From NCBI GenBank assembly GCA_017516445.1, contig JAFXCZ010000013.1, forward strand, positions 124,001 to 188,000: a stretch of 64,000 bases of DNA, given 5' to 3'. Every line of letters begins with the position of its first letter. Position 1 is the stretch's first letter. The position numbers were made by a program, and so were the translations under genes. The notes below the pieces were generated by a model, which saw only the letters and a program-made list of their open reading frames with translations, did not search any database and was not told the origin of the DNA. This DNA comes from Clostridia bacterium (GTDB lineage Bacteria; Bacillota; Clostridia; Oscillospirales; Acutalibacteraceae). Of this stretch, positions 49,859 through 58,243 are shown piece by piece.

Positions 49859-51912
49859 AAATAACACTTGCAAAGACCGCAGGCTTTTGCTTTGGGGTAA
49901 ACGCGGCAGTGCAAACTGTTTATGACCTTTTGGAAAAGGGCGAAAAGGTTTGTACCCTAGGTCCTATCATTCATAATCCGCAATTGGTGGCAGAGCTTGA
50001 AGCTAAAGGTGTTAGAACAGTTGCCTCACCTAACGAGGTTTTAGAGGGCGAAACCCTTGTTATCCGTTCCCATGGCGTTGAAAAAGCTGTTACCGACTTA
50101 TGCGACGATTTAAAAATAAACTATGTTGATGCCACCTGTCCTTTTGTTGCAAAAATTCATAAAATTGTAGCCGAGCACTCTTTAAACGGTTACATAACCC
50201 TTATTGCAGGCGACAAGGACCATCAGGAAGTTAAGGGTATTATCGGGCACACCTTTGGCGAGTACCACGTATTAGCCGACACTGACGAATTGGACATTTT
50301 GCTCAAAAACAATCCCGATTTGTGCGATAAAAATGTTATATTAGTTTCTCAAACTACTTTTAACGCAAAAATATGGCAAAAAGTTCAAAAAAATTTAAAA
50401 AAAGTATGTACAAATGCGAAAATTTTTGATACAATGTGTAATGCAACTTCAATGCGACAGGAGGAGGCGCATACGCTCTCTCTTGAGAGCGATGCCGTAA
50501 TAGTCATAGGCGGAAGACACAGCTCTAACACTGCCAAGCTTTACGACGTGTGTAAATCCAACTGCGATAAAACCTTTCTTATAGAAACCGCGGCAGAGCT
50601 ACCTTTTGCCGAGCTTAAGGATTGTTTGAACATTGGAGTGGTTGCAGGTGCTTCGACACCTGCAGGTATAATAAAGGAGGCAATAAAAACCATGTCGGAA
50701 AATTTACAACCGAAAGACGAACAGTTAGAAGAAACTGTAGAAAAAACATTTGAAGAAATGACAGATGAGGAAGCTTTTGAAGCATCCTTGAGCAGCCTTA
50801 CAGGTGACCAGAAGGTAGTAGGTACCGTTGTTGCTGTTAACAAGGGTGAAGTTACTGTAGACATCGGAAGAGGTGTAACAGGCTATATTTCAGCAGCTGA
50901 ATTTTCATCTGACCCTGATTTAGACCTTGAAAATGAAGTTAAGGTTGATGACCAAATCAATCTTATCATCATGAAAATAAATGACCAGGAAGGCACAGCA
51001 ATGCTTTCAAAGCGCCGTTATGACGCTATTGCAGGCTGGGATAAGATTAAAGACGCTAAGGACTCTGGCGAAATTCTTACAGGCTATGTTAAGGATATCA
51101 TCAAGGGTGGCGTTGTAGCATACACAAACAATGTTCGCGTATTTATCCCTGCTTCTCAGGCTACCGCTTCGAGAAATGATTCTTTAGAAGAATTAAAAGG
51201 CAAGGAAGTTTCTTTCCGTATTATCGAAATCGGCAGAGGCAGAAGAGCTGTAGGCTCTATCCGTAGCGTTCTTCGTGAGCAGAAAAAGGCAGCAGAAGAT
51301 AAAATCTGGGCAGACATTGCTGTAGGCGACCGTTTCAGCGGTACTGTTAAGTCACTTACAGGCTACGGCGCATTTGTTGATATCGGCGGCGTTGACGGTA
51401 TGGTACATATTTCTGAGCTTTCTTGGGCACGCATCAAGAATCCTGCAGAGGTAGTATCTGTAGGCGATGTTATCGACGTTTATGTTAAGGACCTTGATAC
51501 TGAAAAGAGAAAAATCTCTTTAGGCTACAAAAAGGCTGAGGATAATCCTTGGACAATCTTCCAGAACAACTATAATGTTGACGATGTTGTTACAGTTACC
51601 ATCGTTAGTATGACTACATACGGCGCATTTGCACGTATAATCCCCGGTATTGACGGTCTTATCCACATTTCGCAGATTGCTAACAAGCACGTTGCAAAAC
51701 CGCAGGATGAGCTTAAAATCGGTCAAGAGGTGGAAGCTAAAATCACCGCTGTTGATTTAGAGCAGAAGCGTGTAAGCCTTTCTATCCGCGCTTTACTTCC
51801 TGAAGAAGAGGTAGTAGAGGCTGTAGAAGAAGTTACCGAAGAGGTAACCGAGGCTCCCGCTGAAGTAGCAGAGGAAACTGTTGAAGCTCCCGCAGAAGAA
51901 GCTGCTGAATAA
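49855..51912 (+). CDS. ispH: HMBPP reductase IspH fused to ribosomal protein S1
   Basis: A 685-residue fusion. Residues 1-280 are IspH, the iron-sulfur enzyme that ends the MEP isoprenoid pathway, with its three cluster cysteines in AKTAGFCFGVNAAV, VDATCPFVAKIH and DTMCNATSMRQEEA. After an acidic linker (about 285-315), four S1 RNA-binding domains run from about 320 to 655. They include VVAVNKGEVTVDIGRGVTGY, TGYGAFVDIGGVDGMVHISE and TTYGAFARIIPGIDGLIHIS. An Ala/Glu/Val tail follows. This fusion is known in Clostridia. An in-frame ATG at 50692 with AAAGGAGG ahead of it could also give free S1. Confidence 0.95.
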   Translation: MKITLAKTAGFCFGVNAAVQTVYDLLEKGEKVCTLGPIIHNPQLVAELEAKGVRTVASPNEVLEGETLVIRSHGVEKAVTDLCDDLKINYVDATCPFVAKIHKIVAEHSLNGYITLIAGDKDHQEVKGIIGHTFGEYHVLADTDELDILLKNNPDLCDKNVILVSQTTFNAKIWQKVQKNLKKVCTNAKIFDTMCNATSMRQEEAHTLSLESDAVIVIGGRHSSNTAKLYDVCKSNCDKTFLIETAAELPFAELKDCLNIGVVAGASTPAGIIKEAIKTMSENLQPKDEQLEETVEKTFEEMTDEEAFEASLSSLTGDQKVVGTVVAVNKGEVTVDIGRGVTGYISAAEFSSDPDLDLENEVKVDDQINLIIMKINDQEGTAMLSKRRYDAIAGWDKIKDAKDSGEILTGYVKDIIKGGVVAYTNNVRVFIPASQATASRNDSLEELKGKEVSFRIIEIGRGRRAVGSIRSVLREQKKAAEDKIWADIAVGDRFSGTVKSLTGYGAFVDIGGVDGMVHISELSWARIKNPAEVVSVGDVIDVYVKDLDTEKRKISLGYKKAEDNPWTIFQNNYNVDDVVTVTIVSMTTYGAFARIIPGIDGLIHISQIANKHVAKPQDELKIGQEVEAKITAVDLEQKRVSLSIRALLPEEEVVEAVEEVTEEVTEAPAEVAEETVEAPAEEAAE
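50673..50694 (+). promoter_or_regulatory. Internal ribosome site and start inside ispH-rpsA
   Basis: AAAGGAGG (50673-50680) lies 11 nt before an in-frame ATG (50692) exactly at the IspH/S1 junction. A 7-bp hairpin, GCAGGTG/CACCTGC (50644-50663), precedes it. Translation from here would give a 406-residue S1 protein. Confidence 0.55.
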
Positions 51913-51923
51913 TCTAAAAATAT

Positions 51924-51958
51924 ATATCCGAACCGCAAATGTGGTTCGGATATTTTCA
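51924..51958 (+). terminator. ispH-rpsA terminator
   Basis: ATATCCGAACC (51924-51934) pairs with GGTTCGGATAT (51943-51953), then a T-rich tail. Confidence 0.75.
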
Positions 51959-51965
51959 TTTTAAT

Positions 51966-52027
51966 ACATAAAAAATTAAGAAACCGACCAAAAGGTCGGT
52001 TTCTTAATTTGGTGATCCATCGGGGAT
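51966..52027. repeat. Partial copy of the tRNA-Lys 3' end plus terminator
   Basis: This 62-bp stretch repeats 52170-52232 with one small change. On the minus strand it reads as the tRNA-Lys 3' end (ATCCCCGATGGATCACCA) followed by a 14-bp-arm terminator hairpin (51976-51989/51994-52007). The 5' part of the tRNA is missing. Confidence 0.85.
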
Positions 52028-52169
52028 GAATCCGCTTTCGCGTATTCCCTGCTCGGCGACCGTTAGCTTTGCTAACAGTACCCGCCTCACACCGCTACGC
52101 TACAAAACAGTTCACCGAACTGTTTTGCTTTACGCTTCGCGCCCTCTCAGGGTTCGAATCCCCTTAGTA
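52028..52169. other. Hairpin-rich segment between tRNA-end repeats
   Basis: 142 bp with no ORF. It holds the hairpins GTTAGC-TTT-GCTAAC and AAAACAGTTC-ACC-GAACTGTTTT. GGGTTCGAATCCCC at 52150-52163 is a T-arm in inverted orientation relative to the intact tRNA. It looks like an inserted or inverted piece in a second, broken tRNA-Lys copy. Confidence 0.55.
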
Positions 52170-52183
52170 ACATAAAAAATTAA

Positions 52184-52207
52184 AAAAACCGACCAAAAGG
52201 TCGGTTT
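52184..52207 (-). terminator. tRNA-Lys terminator
   Basis: AAACCGACC (52186-52194), loop AAAA, GGTCGGTTT (52199-52207), with a seven-T run on the minus strand. Confidence 0.85.
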
Positions 52208-52214
52208 CTTAATT

Positions 52215-52290
52215 TGGTGATCCATCGGGGATTCGAACCCCGGACACCTTGATTAAAAGTCAAGTGCTCTACCGTCTGAGCTAATGAATC
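52215..52290 (-). tRNA. tRNA-Lys(UUU)
   Basis: 76 nt including an encoded CCA. Acceptor GATTCAT pairs with ATGGATC (one G-U), the D-arm contains AGCTCAGACGGTAGAGC, the anticodon arm is CTTGACTTTTAATCAAG with anticodon TTT, and the T-arm is CGGGG-TTCGAAT-CCCCG. The discriminator is A. It has its own promoter upstream. Confidence 0.96.
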
Positions 52291-52308
52291 ATTTTTGACA
52301 GCCTTAAT

Positions 52309-52337
52309 ATTATATCAACTATAAGAACGCTTGTCAA
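52309..52337 (-). promoter_or_regulatory. sigma-A promoter of tRNA-Lys
   Basis: Minus strand TTGACA (52332-52337), 17 bp, TATAAT (52309-52314), a perfect consensus. Confidence 0.88.
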
Positions 52338-52373
52338 TAAAAAATTTCAAAAATTTTATAATTTTGCTAAAAA

Positions 52374-52643
52374 CTACAAAATTTTATAATAAATAAGAAA
52401 TACCAACAATGCCTGTATCACTATCATTAAAGGCAAACCTACCATAAACTTATTATGACGCGTTTTATGTCTGATTATTCCCATTGTGAGATACATTGCC
52501 ACCGAGCCGCCAAAAGCCGCCACAAAAAGTAATGTTTTTTCTCTTATTCTTCTTTTTCTGCTTCTTGATGCTATTTTATCGTAACAGCAAATTACTACTG
52601 CCATTACACTTACTATTGCTAAATATAATGATATTGGTTCCAT
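52374..52643 (-). CDS. DUF1294 small membrane protein
   Basis: 89 residues with three hydrophobic segments and the DUF1294 signature: ICCYDKIASRSRKRRIREKT, then RHKTRHNKFMVGLPLM before the last helix. Function is unknown for the family. It lies after sigE on the same strand with a 44-bp gap and may be read from that transcript. Confidence 0.88.
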   Translation of the reverse strand: MEPISLYLAIVSVMAVVICCYDKIASRSRKRRIREKTLLFVAAFGGSVAMYLTMGIIRHKTRHNKFMVGLPLMIVIQALLVFLIYYKIL

Positions 52644-52687
52644 TTTGCCCTCGAAAAAAAATAAACTTCCATAACATTATACACCAC

Positions 52688-53380
52688 TCAAACTGCTTTT
52701 TCAATCTGTTTTTTTAATTTATTTATTATTCTTTTTTCAAGGCGGGAAATATATGACTGCGAGATACCCAAGGTATCGGCAACTTCCTTTTGAGTATATT
52801 CATCATAGCCGTTCATACCGAAGCGCATTTCCATAATTTGTTTTTCCCTTGCAGGCAGACCTTGCACAAAATTATTAAGCAGGTTTTTTTCATCCTCCTG
52901 CTCTACCCCTCTGCCCACCTCATCGCCGTCACTGCCGAGTACATCCGAAAGCAGCAATTCGTTACCGTCCCAATCAATATTAAGCGGCTCGTCTATTGAA
53001 ATTTCGTGACGTTGAGATGAGCTTTTGCGCAGAAACATTAAAATTTCGTTTTCAATACAGCGCGAGGCGTAGGTTGCAAGCTTGATATTACGTTCAGGAC
53101 AAAAGGTATTAACCGCCTTTATGAGTCCTATAGTGCCAATAGAAATTAAGTCTTCTATATTAGTATTAGCGGTATCAAACTTACGCGCGATATAAACCAC
53201 CAATCTTAAATTATGTATTATCAAGGTATCACGCGAAGCCTTATCGCTCTTACCGACAAGCTCAGTTTCGGCACTTTGGGTAAGCGGCGGCGGTAAGGTT
53301 TCGGGGCCGTTTATATAAAAAGTGGGCTTTATAATTCCAATTTTCAAAAGAAAAAGATAAAATATTTTTTTAATTTTCAT
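52688..53380 (-). CDS. sigE: Sporulation sigma factor sigma-E, with pro-sequence
   Basis: It directs early mother-cell transcription during sporulation. 230 residues. The N terminus ([20 protein letters not shown]) is the membrane-associated pro-sequence, ahead of the [14 protein letters not shown] site where SpoIIGA cleaves. Region 2 follows ([55 protein letters not shown]) and region 4 ends with [23 protein letters not shown] 53380 follows AAGGTGA; a GTG nine bases earlier overlaps the ribosome site. Five bp after spoIIGA. No sigG follows, unlike Bacillus. Confidence 0.96.
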   Translation of the reverse strand: MKIKKIFYLFLLKIGIIKPTFYINGPETLPPPLTQSAETELVGKSDKASRDTLIIHNLRLVVYIARKFDTANTNIEDLISIGTIGLIKAVNTFCPERNIKLATYASRCIENEILMFLRKSSSQRHEISIDEPLNIDWDGNELLLSDVLGSDGDEVGRGVEQEDEKNLLNNFVQGLPAREKQIMEMRFGMNGYDEYTQKEVADTLGISQSYISRLEKRIINKLKKQIEKAV

Positions 53381-53385
53381 AACAA

Positions 53386-54216
53386 TCACCTTAAAATTTT
53401 TGGATTAATAATAGCGTTGTAGCCGTCGTCTAAATTAGTTTTTGAAACCGCAAGCAAGGGCTTTTTAAGTACGGTTTTTTTATTTTCGCAACTGATTACT
53501 GCGCTGTCACAGCGGTAAGAATCAAGCGTATCATACCCTGAAACCGTACTGCAAGGCAGTATTCGATAACGACTTTTTAGCTTTTGGTTTTGATTGAAAT
53601 CTATATTTCCAAAAAGGGCTGTAACCTGTCTTTTATCAGCTATAATGACCTCGTTTTTTTGAAAAATATCCTCAATAGAATTACCAGTATCGACAATTGC
53701 ATTAAGCTCTATATTTTTTCCGTCAGCAAAAACTGTAATTTCACATTGCGACGCCAAACGTGAGCTCCTTTTAAAAATCCGCCAAAGCACAGTAAAAAGT
53801 ATATAGCCTGCCGCCGTGCAAACCACCAAAATAGTAGGTGAAATATTAAAATACACCACAGAGTTGTTTATAACCATACCATAAGGCTTAAAGACAGTCC
53901 AAAAAGCGAACATAACACCTGCATAGCCGCAGGTTATCAAAAACAGGATACCCGTATTCTTCAAATATTGCTTGAACCCCGAAACCCCAAAGCAGACCGC
54001 ACTCATACAAAGTGCTACCGCCAATTTATACAAAAGCTCAAGCCAGACAGATACATTTGGCAAAAATATGTAAAGCGATGACAAGCCGCCGATCAGTGCC
54101 GACAGTACAACCCTTAAAGTAGACGCCCGCCTGCCCGATATTTTCAAAGCAGCAAGCAATAAAAAGTAATCAACCAAGGTGTTCAAAAAAATTAGTACAT
54201 CGGCATAGACAATCAA
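53386..54216 (-). CDS. spoIIGA: Sigma-E processing aspartic peptidase SpoIIGA
   Basis: A membrane protease that activates pro-sigma-E when signalled from the forespore. 276 residues: five hydrophobic helices (about 1-150), then the soluble protease half with the active Asp in [12 protein letters not shown] and a conserved [10 protein letters not shown] region. The frame opens at ATG 54234, but that codon overlaps the predicted -10 box. TTG 54216 has GGTGA 5 nt upstream and gives [11 protein letters not shown] right at the start, as in homologues, so TTG is preferred. Confidence 0.93.
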   Translation of the reverse strand: MIVYADVLIFLNTLVDYFLLLAALKISGRRASTLRVVLSALIGGLSSLYIFLPNVSVWLELLYKLAVALCMSAVCFGVSGFKQYLKNTGILFLITCGYAGVMFAFWTVFKPYGMVINNSVVYFNISPTILVVCTAAGYILFTVLWRIFKRSSRLASQCEITVFADGKNIELNAIVDTGNSIEDIFQKNEVIIADKRQVTALFGNIDFNQNQKLKSRYRILPCSTVSGYDTLDSYRCDSAVISCENKKTVLKKPLLAVSKTNLDDGYNAIINPKILR

Positions 54217-54232
54217 AACAATCACCAAATAC

Positions 54233-54266
54233 ATTATACCTTTTACAGTTTAAAAATATTGTCGAT
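54233..54266 (-). promoter_or_regulatory. Spo0A-type promoter of spoIIGA-sigE
   Basis: Minus strand TCGACA (54260-54265), 21 bp, TATAAT (54233-54238). Read on the plus strand the -35 region is TGTCGAT, six of seven matches to the 0A box TGTCGAA. An over-long spacer with a 0A box at the -35 is the known design of the Bacillus spoIIG promoter. Confidence 0.6.
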
Positions 54267-54295
54267 TACCCACCGCATTAGAAAATAAATTGCAC

Positions 54296-54330
54296 AAAAA
54301 AATGACTGACAATTTGTCAGTCATTTTTTA
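54296..54330 (-). terminator. Terminator of the two-component/HtrA operon
   Basis: AATGACTGACA (54301-54311) pairs with TGTCAGTCATT (54315-54325), with A and T runs extending the stem; a long T run lies on the minus strand. Confidence 0.85.
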
Positions 54331-54332
54331 TC

Positions 54333-55712
54333 CTATTCACCAAACGGGAAGTCGAACGCTCCGCCGTTTTCTCCGCCCGAAAAATTGGGACGTGAGCTTT
54401 CATTTGTTTCTATCTGAGTATAGCTTGATTCTCCGACATTTGCTTTCAAGACAGCCTCGATTGTTTTACTTGTTTCCTTACTGCTTACAAATGTAACCTT
54501 AACCTTATCGCCGGCTTTTGCTCGCTCTATTATATCAAGCACAATTTCATCGCTTGTAACGTCAATACCGTTTATCTGGGTTATTATATCACCCTTTTGC
54601 AGTTTTCCGTAAAGGTCGCTGTCCTCTGAAACGGAATCTACATAAAGTCCTACATATTTATAATTACTGATGCTTGCTGTTACAGAATCTATTGCCCTAT
54701 AGGTAATGCCAAGCTTTGCGCGGCTCAAAACCTTGCCGTGCTTAATAAGCTCCCTTGCGATACGCTTTACCGTTGTAGTAGGAATAGCGTAGCCTACAGC
54801 ATCAATCTCCTCACTGGCAAGCTTTGAAGAGGTTATACCTATAACCTGACCGTACATATTAACAAGCGCACCGCCCGAGCTGCCGGGGTTTATAGGGCAA
54901 TCGGTTTCGATAAGCCTTGAAGAATAATTAGAGGTTGTCTGCACTCTTCTCGAGGTTGCCGAAATTATACCCTTTGTTATACTTGAAGCATTTTCCGCAC
55001 CGCCGGGTCTGCCGACAGCTACAACATTTTCACCGAAAATGAGCTGTTCGGAATTACCAAAGGTTGCCGCCTCAAGCTTGGCGCCCTTAACCTTTAAAAC
55101 TGCAAGGTCAGAAACCTTGTCACCTGCAACATATTCAGCATCATATTCCTTATTATCGTGGGTGTAAATTTTAAATTTGGCCGCCGCAACCTCGGAATAA
55201 ATATGGTCATTTGTAATTATATATCCGTCTTTTGAATAAATAACACCGCTGGCGTTAGCTCCAATTCCCTTAGAATTGTAAACGCAGATACCTACAACGC
55301 CGGGATTCACCTTTTCATAAACCTGTGCGGCGGTCATCTCGTTACTTTTTTCGGGCTTAGCCTCAAGACCTACCTTTATATCGCTGCCGATAAAACCGTT
55401 ACCTGTACTGCTCTTACCCAGAAAATAACCCGCCGTGCAGGCTGTTGTAAGCGCTATTACAACCGCCATAACAAGCGCGAAAAATTTAAGTCCGCGGCTC
55501 ATTGGCTGTTTATCCTCAACAGGCTTTACAGGTGTATAATTTATAGGGTTATAAGGCGGAATAAATGGCTGTTCGGGAATCTCGGGCTCGGGCTTAGCCT
55601 CTTCTATAGGCGGCTCTTCAAAAGCCTCGCTTTCCTCAGACACATTTTGTTCTGCTTCCTCTTGCGGTTTATTTTGCTCCTCATTATAATCGAAGCTGTT
55701 AAATTCTTCCAT
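54333..55712 (-). CDS. HtrA/DegP-type membrane serine protease with PDZ domain
   Basis: 459 residues. An acidic, Pro-rich cytoplasmic part (about 1-72) precedes one membrane helix (about 75-98) and an extracellular trypsin-like domain. The triad is His in IITNDHIYSE, Asp in KVSDLAVLKV and Ser in NPGSSGGALVNMYG. A PDZ domain follows (about 345-435, GDIITQINGIDVTSDEIVLD) and a Gly/Phe tail. It degrades or refolds damaged envelope proteins. It lies 1 bp after the kinase gene, so this two-component system likely controls it directly, as CssRS does for HtrA in Bacillus. Confidence 0.94.
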   Translation of the reverse strand: MEEFNSFDYNEEQNKPQEEAEQNVSEESEAFEEPPIEEAKPEPEIPEQPFIPPYNPINYTPVKPVEDKQPMSRGLKFFALVMAVVIALTTACTAGYFLGKSSTGNGFIGSDIKVGLEAKPEKSNEMTAAQVYEKVNPGVVGICVYNSKGIGANASGVIYSKDGYIITNDHIYSEVAAAKFKIYTHDNKEYDAEYVAGDKVSDLAVLKVKGAKLEAATFGNSEQLIFGENVVAVGRPGGAENASSITKGIISATSRRVQTTSNYSSRLIETDCPINPGSSGGALVNMYGQVIGITSSKLASEEIDAVGYAIPTTTVKRIARELIKHGKVLSRAKLGITYRAIDSVTASISNYKYVGLYVDSVSEDSDLYGKLQKGDIITQINGIDVTSDEIVLDIIERAKAGDKVKVTFVSSKETSKTIEAVLKANVGESSYTQIETNESSRPNFSGGENGGAFDFPFGE

Positions 55713-55713
55713 A

Positions 55714-57117
55714 TTAAATCTCCTTTGGTAATATCACTTTAAAGGTGGTAAATTGTTCTTCCTTACTGGTAACTGAAATTTTACCCTTATGGGCTGAAAC
55801 AATTGTTTTGGCTAAATAAAGTCCCAATCCCGTACTGTTTTTAACGTGTGAACGCGACTTATCGCCCTTATAAAATCTTTCAAACACAAACGGTAATTCC
55901 TTTTCGGGAATACCCTTACCTGTATTTGTTATTGTGAAAACCATATTCTCACTGTCAGAGGCAAGACCTACAGTTATTTGACCGCCATCATCAACAAATT
56001 TTATGGCATTATCAACAAGGTTGTAAACCACCTGATAAATTAAATCCTTATCAGCACAGACTGTAAGGCTTTCCATACTGTCAAGTCCCGAGACCACAAG
56101 ACCGCGTTTGTTAATGCGTTGCTCTTGGCCTATCATTATTGTACACAAAAGCTCATAAAAGTCAAATTTATCGGGTTTGAGCTCTGCTTCACCCGATTCA
56201 AGCCTTGTTACACTAAGCATTCCGTTTACAAGACGTGACAGACGCTTTATTTCCTGTGATACAATATTAAGATAATACTCCTGCTGTTCTGGTTTTATTG
56301 TACCGTCTAAAATACCGTCAATAAAACCGCCAATGGTTGTCATCGGTGTTTTAAGCTCATGCGAAACGTTACCTACAAAGCTTCGGCGCATACTCTCAAG
56401 ACGGGAGAGTGAATTTGTCATCATATTAAATGAAGCAGCAAGCTCACCTATTTCATCATCACTAGTAACCGGTACGCGCTTTGAAAAGTCACCCTTTGAC
56501 ATAGCCTTTGCGGCCTCCGACATACTTTTAAGCGGTCTTGTCAAGCGGTAGGTCATTATAAAAATAGCAACAAGCATTAGCAAAAGCGGTATTACTGCCC
56601 ACAAATAAAAAAGCTTTGATATACGTGCAATAAGATTTCTCGCTTCGGAAATGGGGGACGATGCGAATACAAAATATTCTTTTTCCTTATCTATGGCACT
56701 AACCGAAACATATTGCGGATATTTAAACATATCCATATTATCAATAGCAAAGCCCGAATCCGACTCGCTTCGGTCAATAAGCTTTTTGGGTACTATATAC
56801 GAAGAATGCATACACTTACCCGATTCTTGCCATTCACTGCAAGCGCACATAAGAATCGCACCGTGGGAATCAGTTATAAAAATATCACTACCCGAAACCT
56901 GAGAAAGCGGAACTGCAATATTTGAAAATTGTGCGCTGTTTTCAAAGCTTTGGACATTTTCTTTGATTTGGCTGCAGCATTCACTCAACGTATTATATGA
57001 AGATTTGGTTATATGATTATTCAAAACCACCGACAAAATCATCATAAGTATGACTAAGCTTAAAATGACTATTGTAACGGTGATGAAAAACTGCTTTTTA
57101 AAAAGTTTGAACTTCAT
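55714..57117 (-). CDS. Sensor histidine kinase (HAMP type)
   Basis: 467 residues. Two membrane helices (about 9-32 and 168-192) bound an extracellular sensor domain containing a CACSEWQESGKCMHSS segment. Next come HAMP (about 190-245), the H-box FVGNVSHELKTPMTTIGGFI, the N box (LIYQVVYNLVDNAIKFVDDG) and G boxes (NTGKGIP, GTGLGLYLAKTI is close to TGLGLYLAKT here). The sensor Cys pair and its position with HtrA suggest secretion or envelope-stress sensing. The family stimulus is not readable from sequence. Confidence 0.94.
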   Translation of the reverse strand: MKFKLFKKQFFITVTIVILSLVILMMILSVVLNNHITKSSYNTLSECCSQIKENVQSFENSAQFSNIAVPLSQVSGSDIFITDSHGAILMCACSEWQESGKCMHSSYIVPKKLIDRSESDSGFAIDNMDMFKYPQYVSVSAIDKEKEYFVFASSPISEARNLIARISKLFYLWAVIPLLLMLVAIFIMTYRLTRPLKSMSEAAKAMSKGDFSKRVPVTSDDEIGELAASFNMMTNSLSRLESMRRSFVGNVSHELKTPMTTIGGFIDGILDGTIKPEQQEYYLNIVSQEIKRLSRLVNGMLSVTRLESGEAELKPDKFDFYELLCTIMIGQEQRINKRGLVVSGLDSMESLTVCADKDLIYQVVYNLVDNAIKFVDDGGQITVGLASDSENMVFTITNTGKGIPEKELPFVFERFYKGDKSRSHVKNSTGLGLYLAKTIVSAHKGKISVTSKEEQFTTFKVILPKEI

Positions 57118-57120
57118 AAA

Positions 57121-57804
57121 TTATTTTACCTCAAACTTATAGCCTACGCCCCAAACCGTCTTAAGCGCCCATTCTTCCGATACATCCTCAAGCTTTTCGC
57201 GAAGACGCTTTACGTGAACATCCACTGTACGTGAATCACCGTAGTAATCAAATCCCCACACCTCGTCAAGAAGCTGGTCGCGGGTGTAAACGCGGTTGGG
57301 ATTGTTTGCAAGATGATAGATAAGCTCAAGCTCTTTAGGCGGTGTAGAAATTTCCTTGCCGTCAACCTCAAGCTCATAATTTGTAAGATTTATGCGAAGC
57401 TTATCAAACTTAACTTCACTTATCTGCTTTTTGTTTTTATCGTTACTGCGCCTTAGCACTGCCTTTACACGCGCAATAACCTCCTTAGTATCAAACGGCT
57501 TTGTCACATAATCGTCTGCACCAAGCTCTAAACCTAAGATTTTATCAAAAACCTCGCCCTTGGCCGTAATCATTATAATAGGCATTTCCGAAAATTTGCG
57601 GATTTCTCTGCAAACCTGCCAGCCGTCAAGACGGGGTAGCATAATATCAAGCAGTATTAAATCGGGCGAATGCTTCTGCGCTAATGACACCGCCTCTTCG
57701 CCGTCGTTAGCTACTACTGTATCAAAGCCTTCCTTTTCAAGATAAAGGCGCAAAAGCTCGCAAATATTTTCATCATCATCAACAATCAAAATCTTATACT
57801 TCAA
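57121..57804 (-). CDS. OmpR-family response regulator
   Basis: 227 residues: a receiver domain with the acidic pocket (VDDDENICELL), the phospho-Asp in DLILLDIMLPRLDGWQV, Thr in IMITAKGE and Lys in VTKPFD. A winged-helix DNA-binding domain follows (about 130-225, PNRVYTRDQLLDEVWGFDYY, SRTVDVHVKRLREKL). TTG start with GGTG upstream. It heads the operon with the kinase and HtrA. Confidence 0.95.
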   Translation of the reverse strand: MKYKILIVDDDENICELLRLYLEKEGFDTVVANDGEEAVSLAQKHSPDLILLDIMLPRLDGWQVCREIRKFSEMPIIMITAKGEVFDKILGLELGADDYVTKPFDTKEVIARVKAVLRRSNDKNKKQISEVKFDKLRINLTNYELEVDGKEISTPPKELELIYHLANNPNRVYTRDQLLDEVWGFDYYGDSRTVDVHVKRLREKLEDVSEEWALKTVWGVGYKFEVK

Positions 57805-57881
57805 TTTTTACACCAACTTTCGATAATATATTACCATATTATTTTAAAAAGTGTATTAAAAAAATATGAATATTTTAAAAA

Positions 57882-57908
57882 GAAAAAGGCTGTCTCCGCA
57901 GAGACAGC
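57882..57908 (-). terminator. Terminator of the zinc-ribbon gene
   Basis: GCTGTCTC (57889-57896), loop CGCA, GAGACAGC (57901-57908), with five Ts on the minus strand. Confidence 0.85.
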
Positions 57909-57923
57909 ACATCAGACCTAAAT

Positions 57924-58214
57924 TTATTCTTCAGCTGATTCTTCTTCCTTCATTTTTGCGAAGCATTCACTGCAATAAACCGGACGGTCATCACGGGGAA
58001 TAAACGGAACCTTTGCTACACCACCGCAAGCAGCACATACTGCTTCGTGCAATTCCCTTGGTGCTCTGCCTGCGTTTTTGCGTTTGTCACGGCAGGGTTT
58101 GCAGCGCTGCGGTTCATTTACAAAGCCTTTGGATTCATAAAATTCCTGCTCTCTTGCAGTGAAAACAAACTCCTCTCCACAGTCTTTGCAAACCAGTGTC
58201 TTGTCTTCAAACAT
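57924..58214 (-). CDS. Double zinc-ribbon protein (zinc-binding, CxxC type)
   Basis: 96 residues with eight cysteines in four CxxC pairs: CKDCGEEF, RCKPCRDK, CAACGGVAKV and YCSECFAKM. Each half resembles a zinc-ribbon, the first with the F(V)FT-REQ-FY-KGF pattern common to short clostridial proteins of this type. The role is unknown; nucleic acid binding is plausible. AGGTAAAAGG precedes the start. It follows the SigH-like gene, with a tRNA-like sequence between them. Confidence 0.85.
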   Translation of the reverse strand: MFEDKTLVCKDCGEEFVFTAREQEFYESKGFVNEPQRCKPCRDKRKNAGRAPRELHEAVCAACGGVAKVPFIPRDDRPVYCSECFAKMKEEESAEE

Positions 58215-58243
58215 TTCCTTTTACCTCTCTTAGGTTTTATTAT

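Noticed and set aside
50642..50672. TTGCAG and TATAAT as a promoter for free S1
   Set aside because: The spacer is 19 bp and transcription would start inside the ribosome site; an internal translation start is the better explanation.
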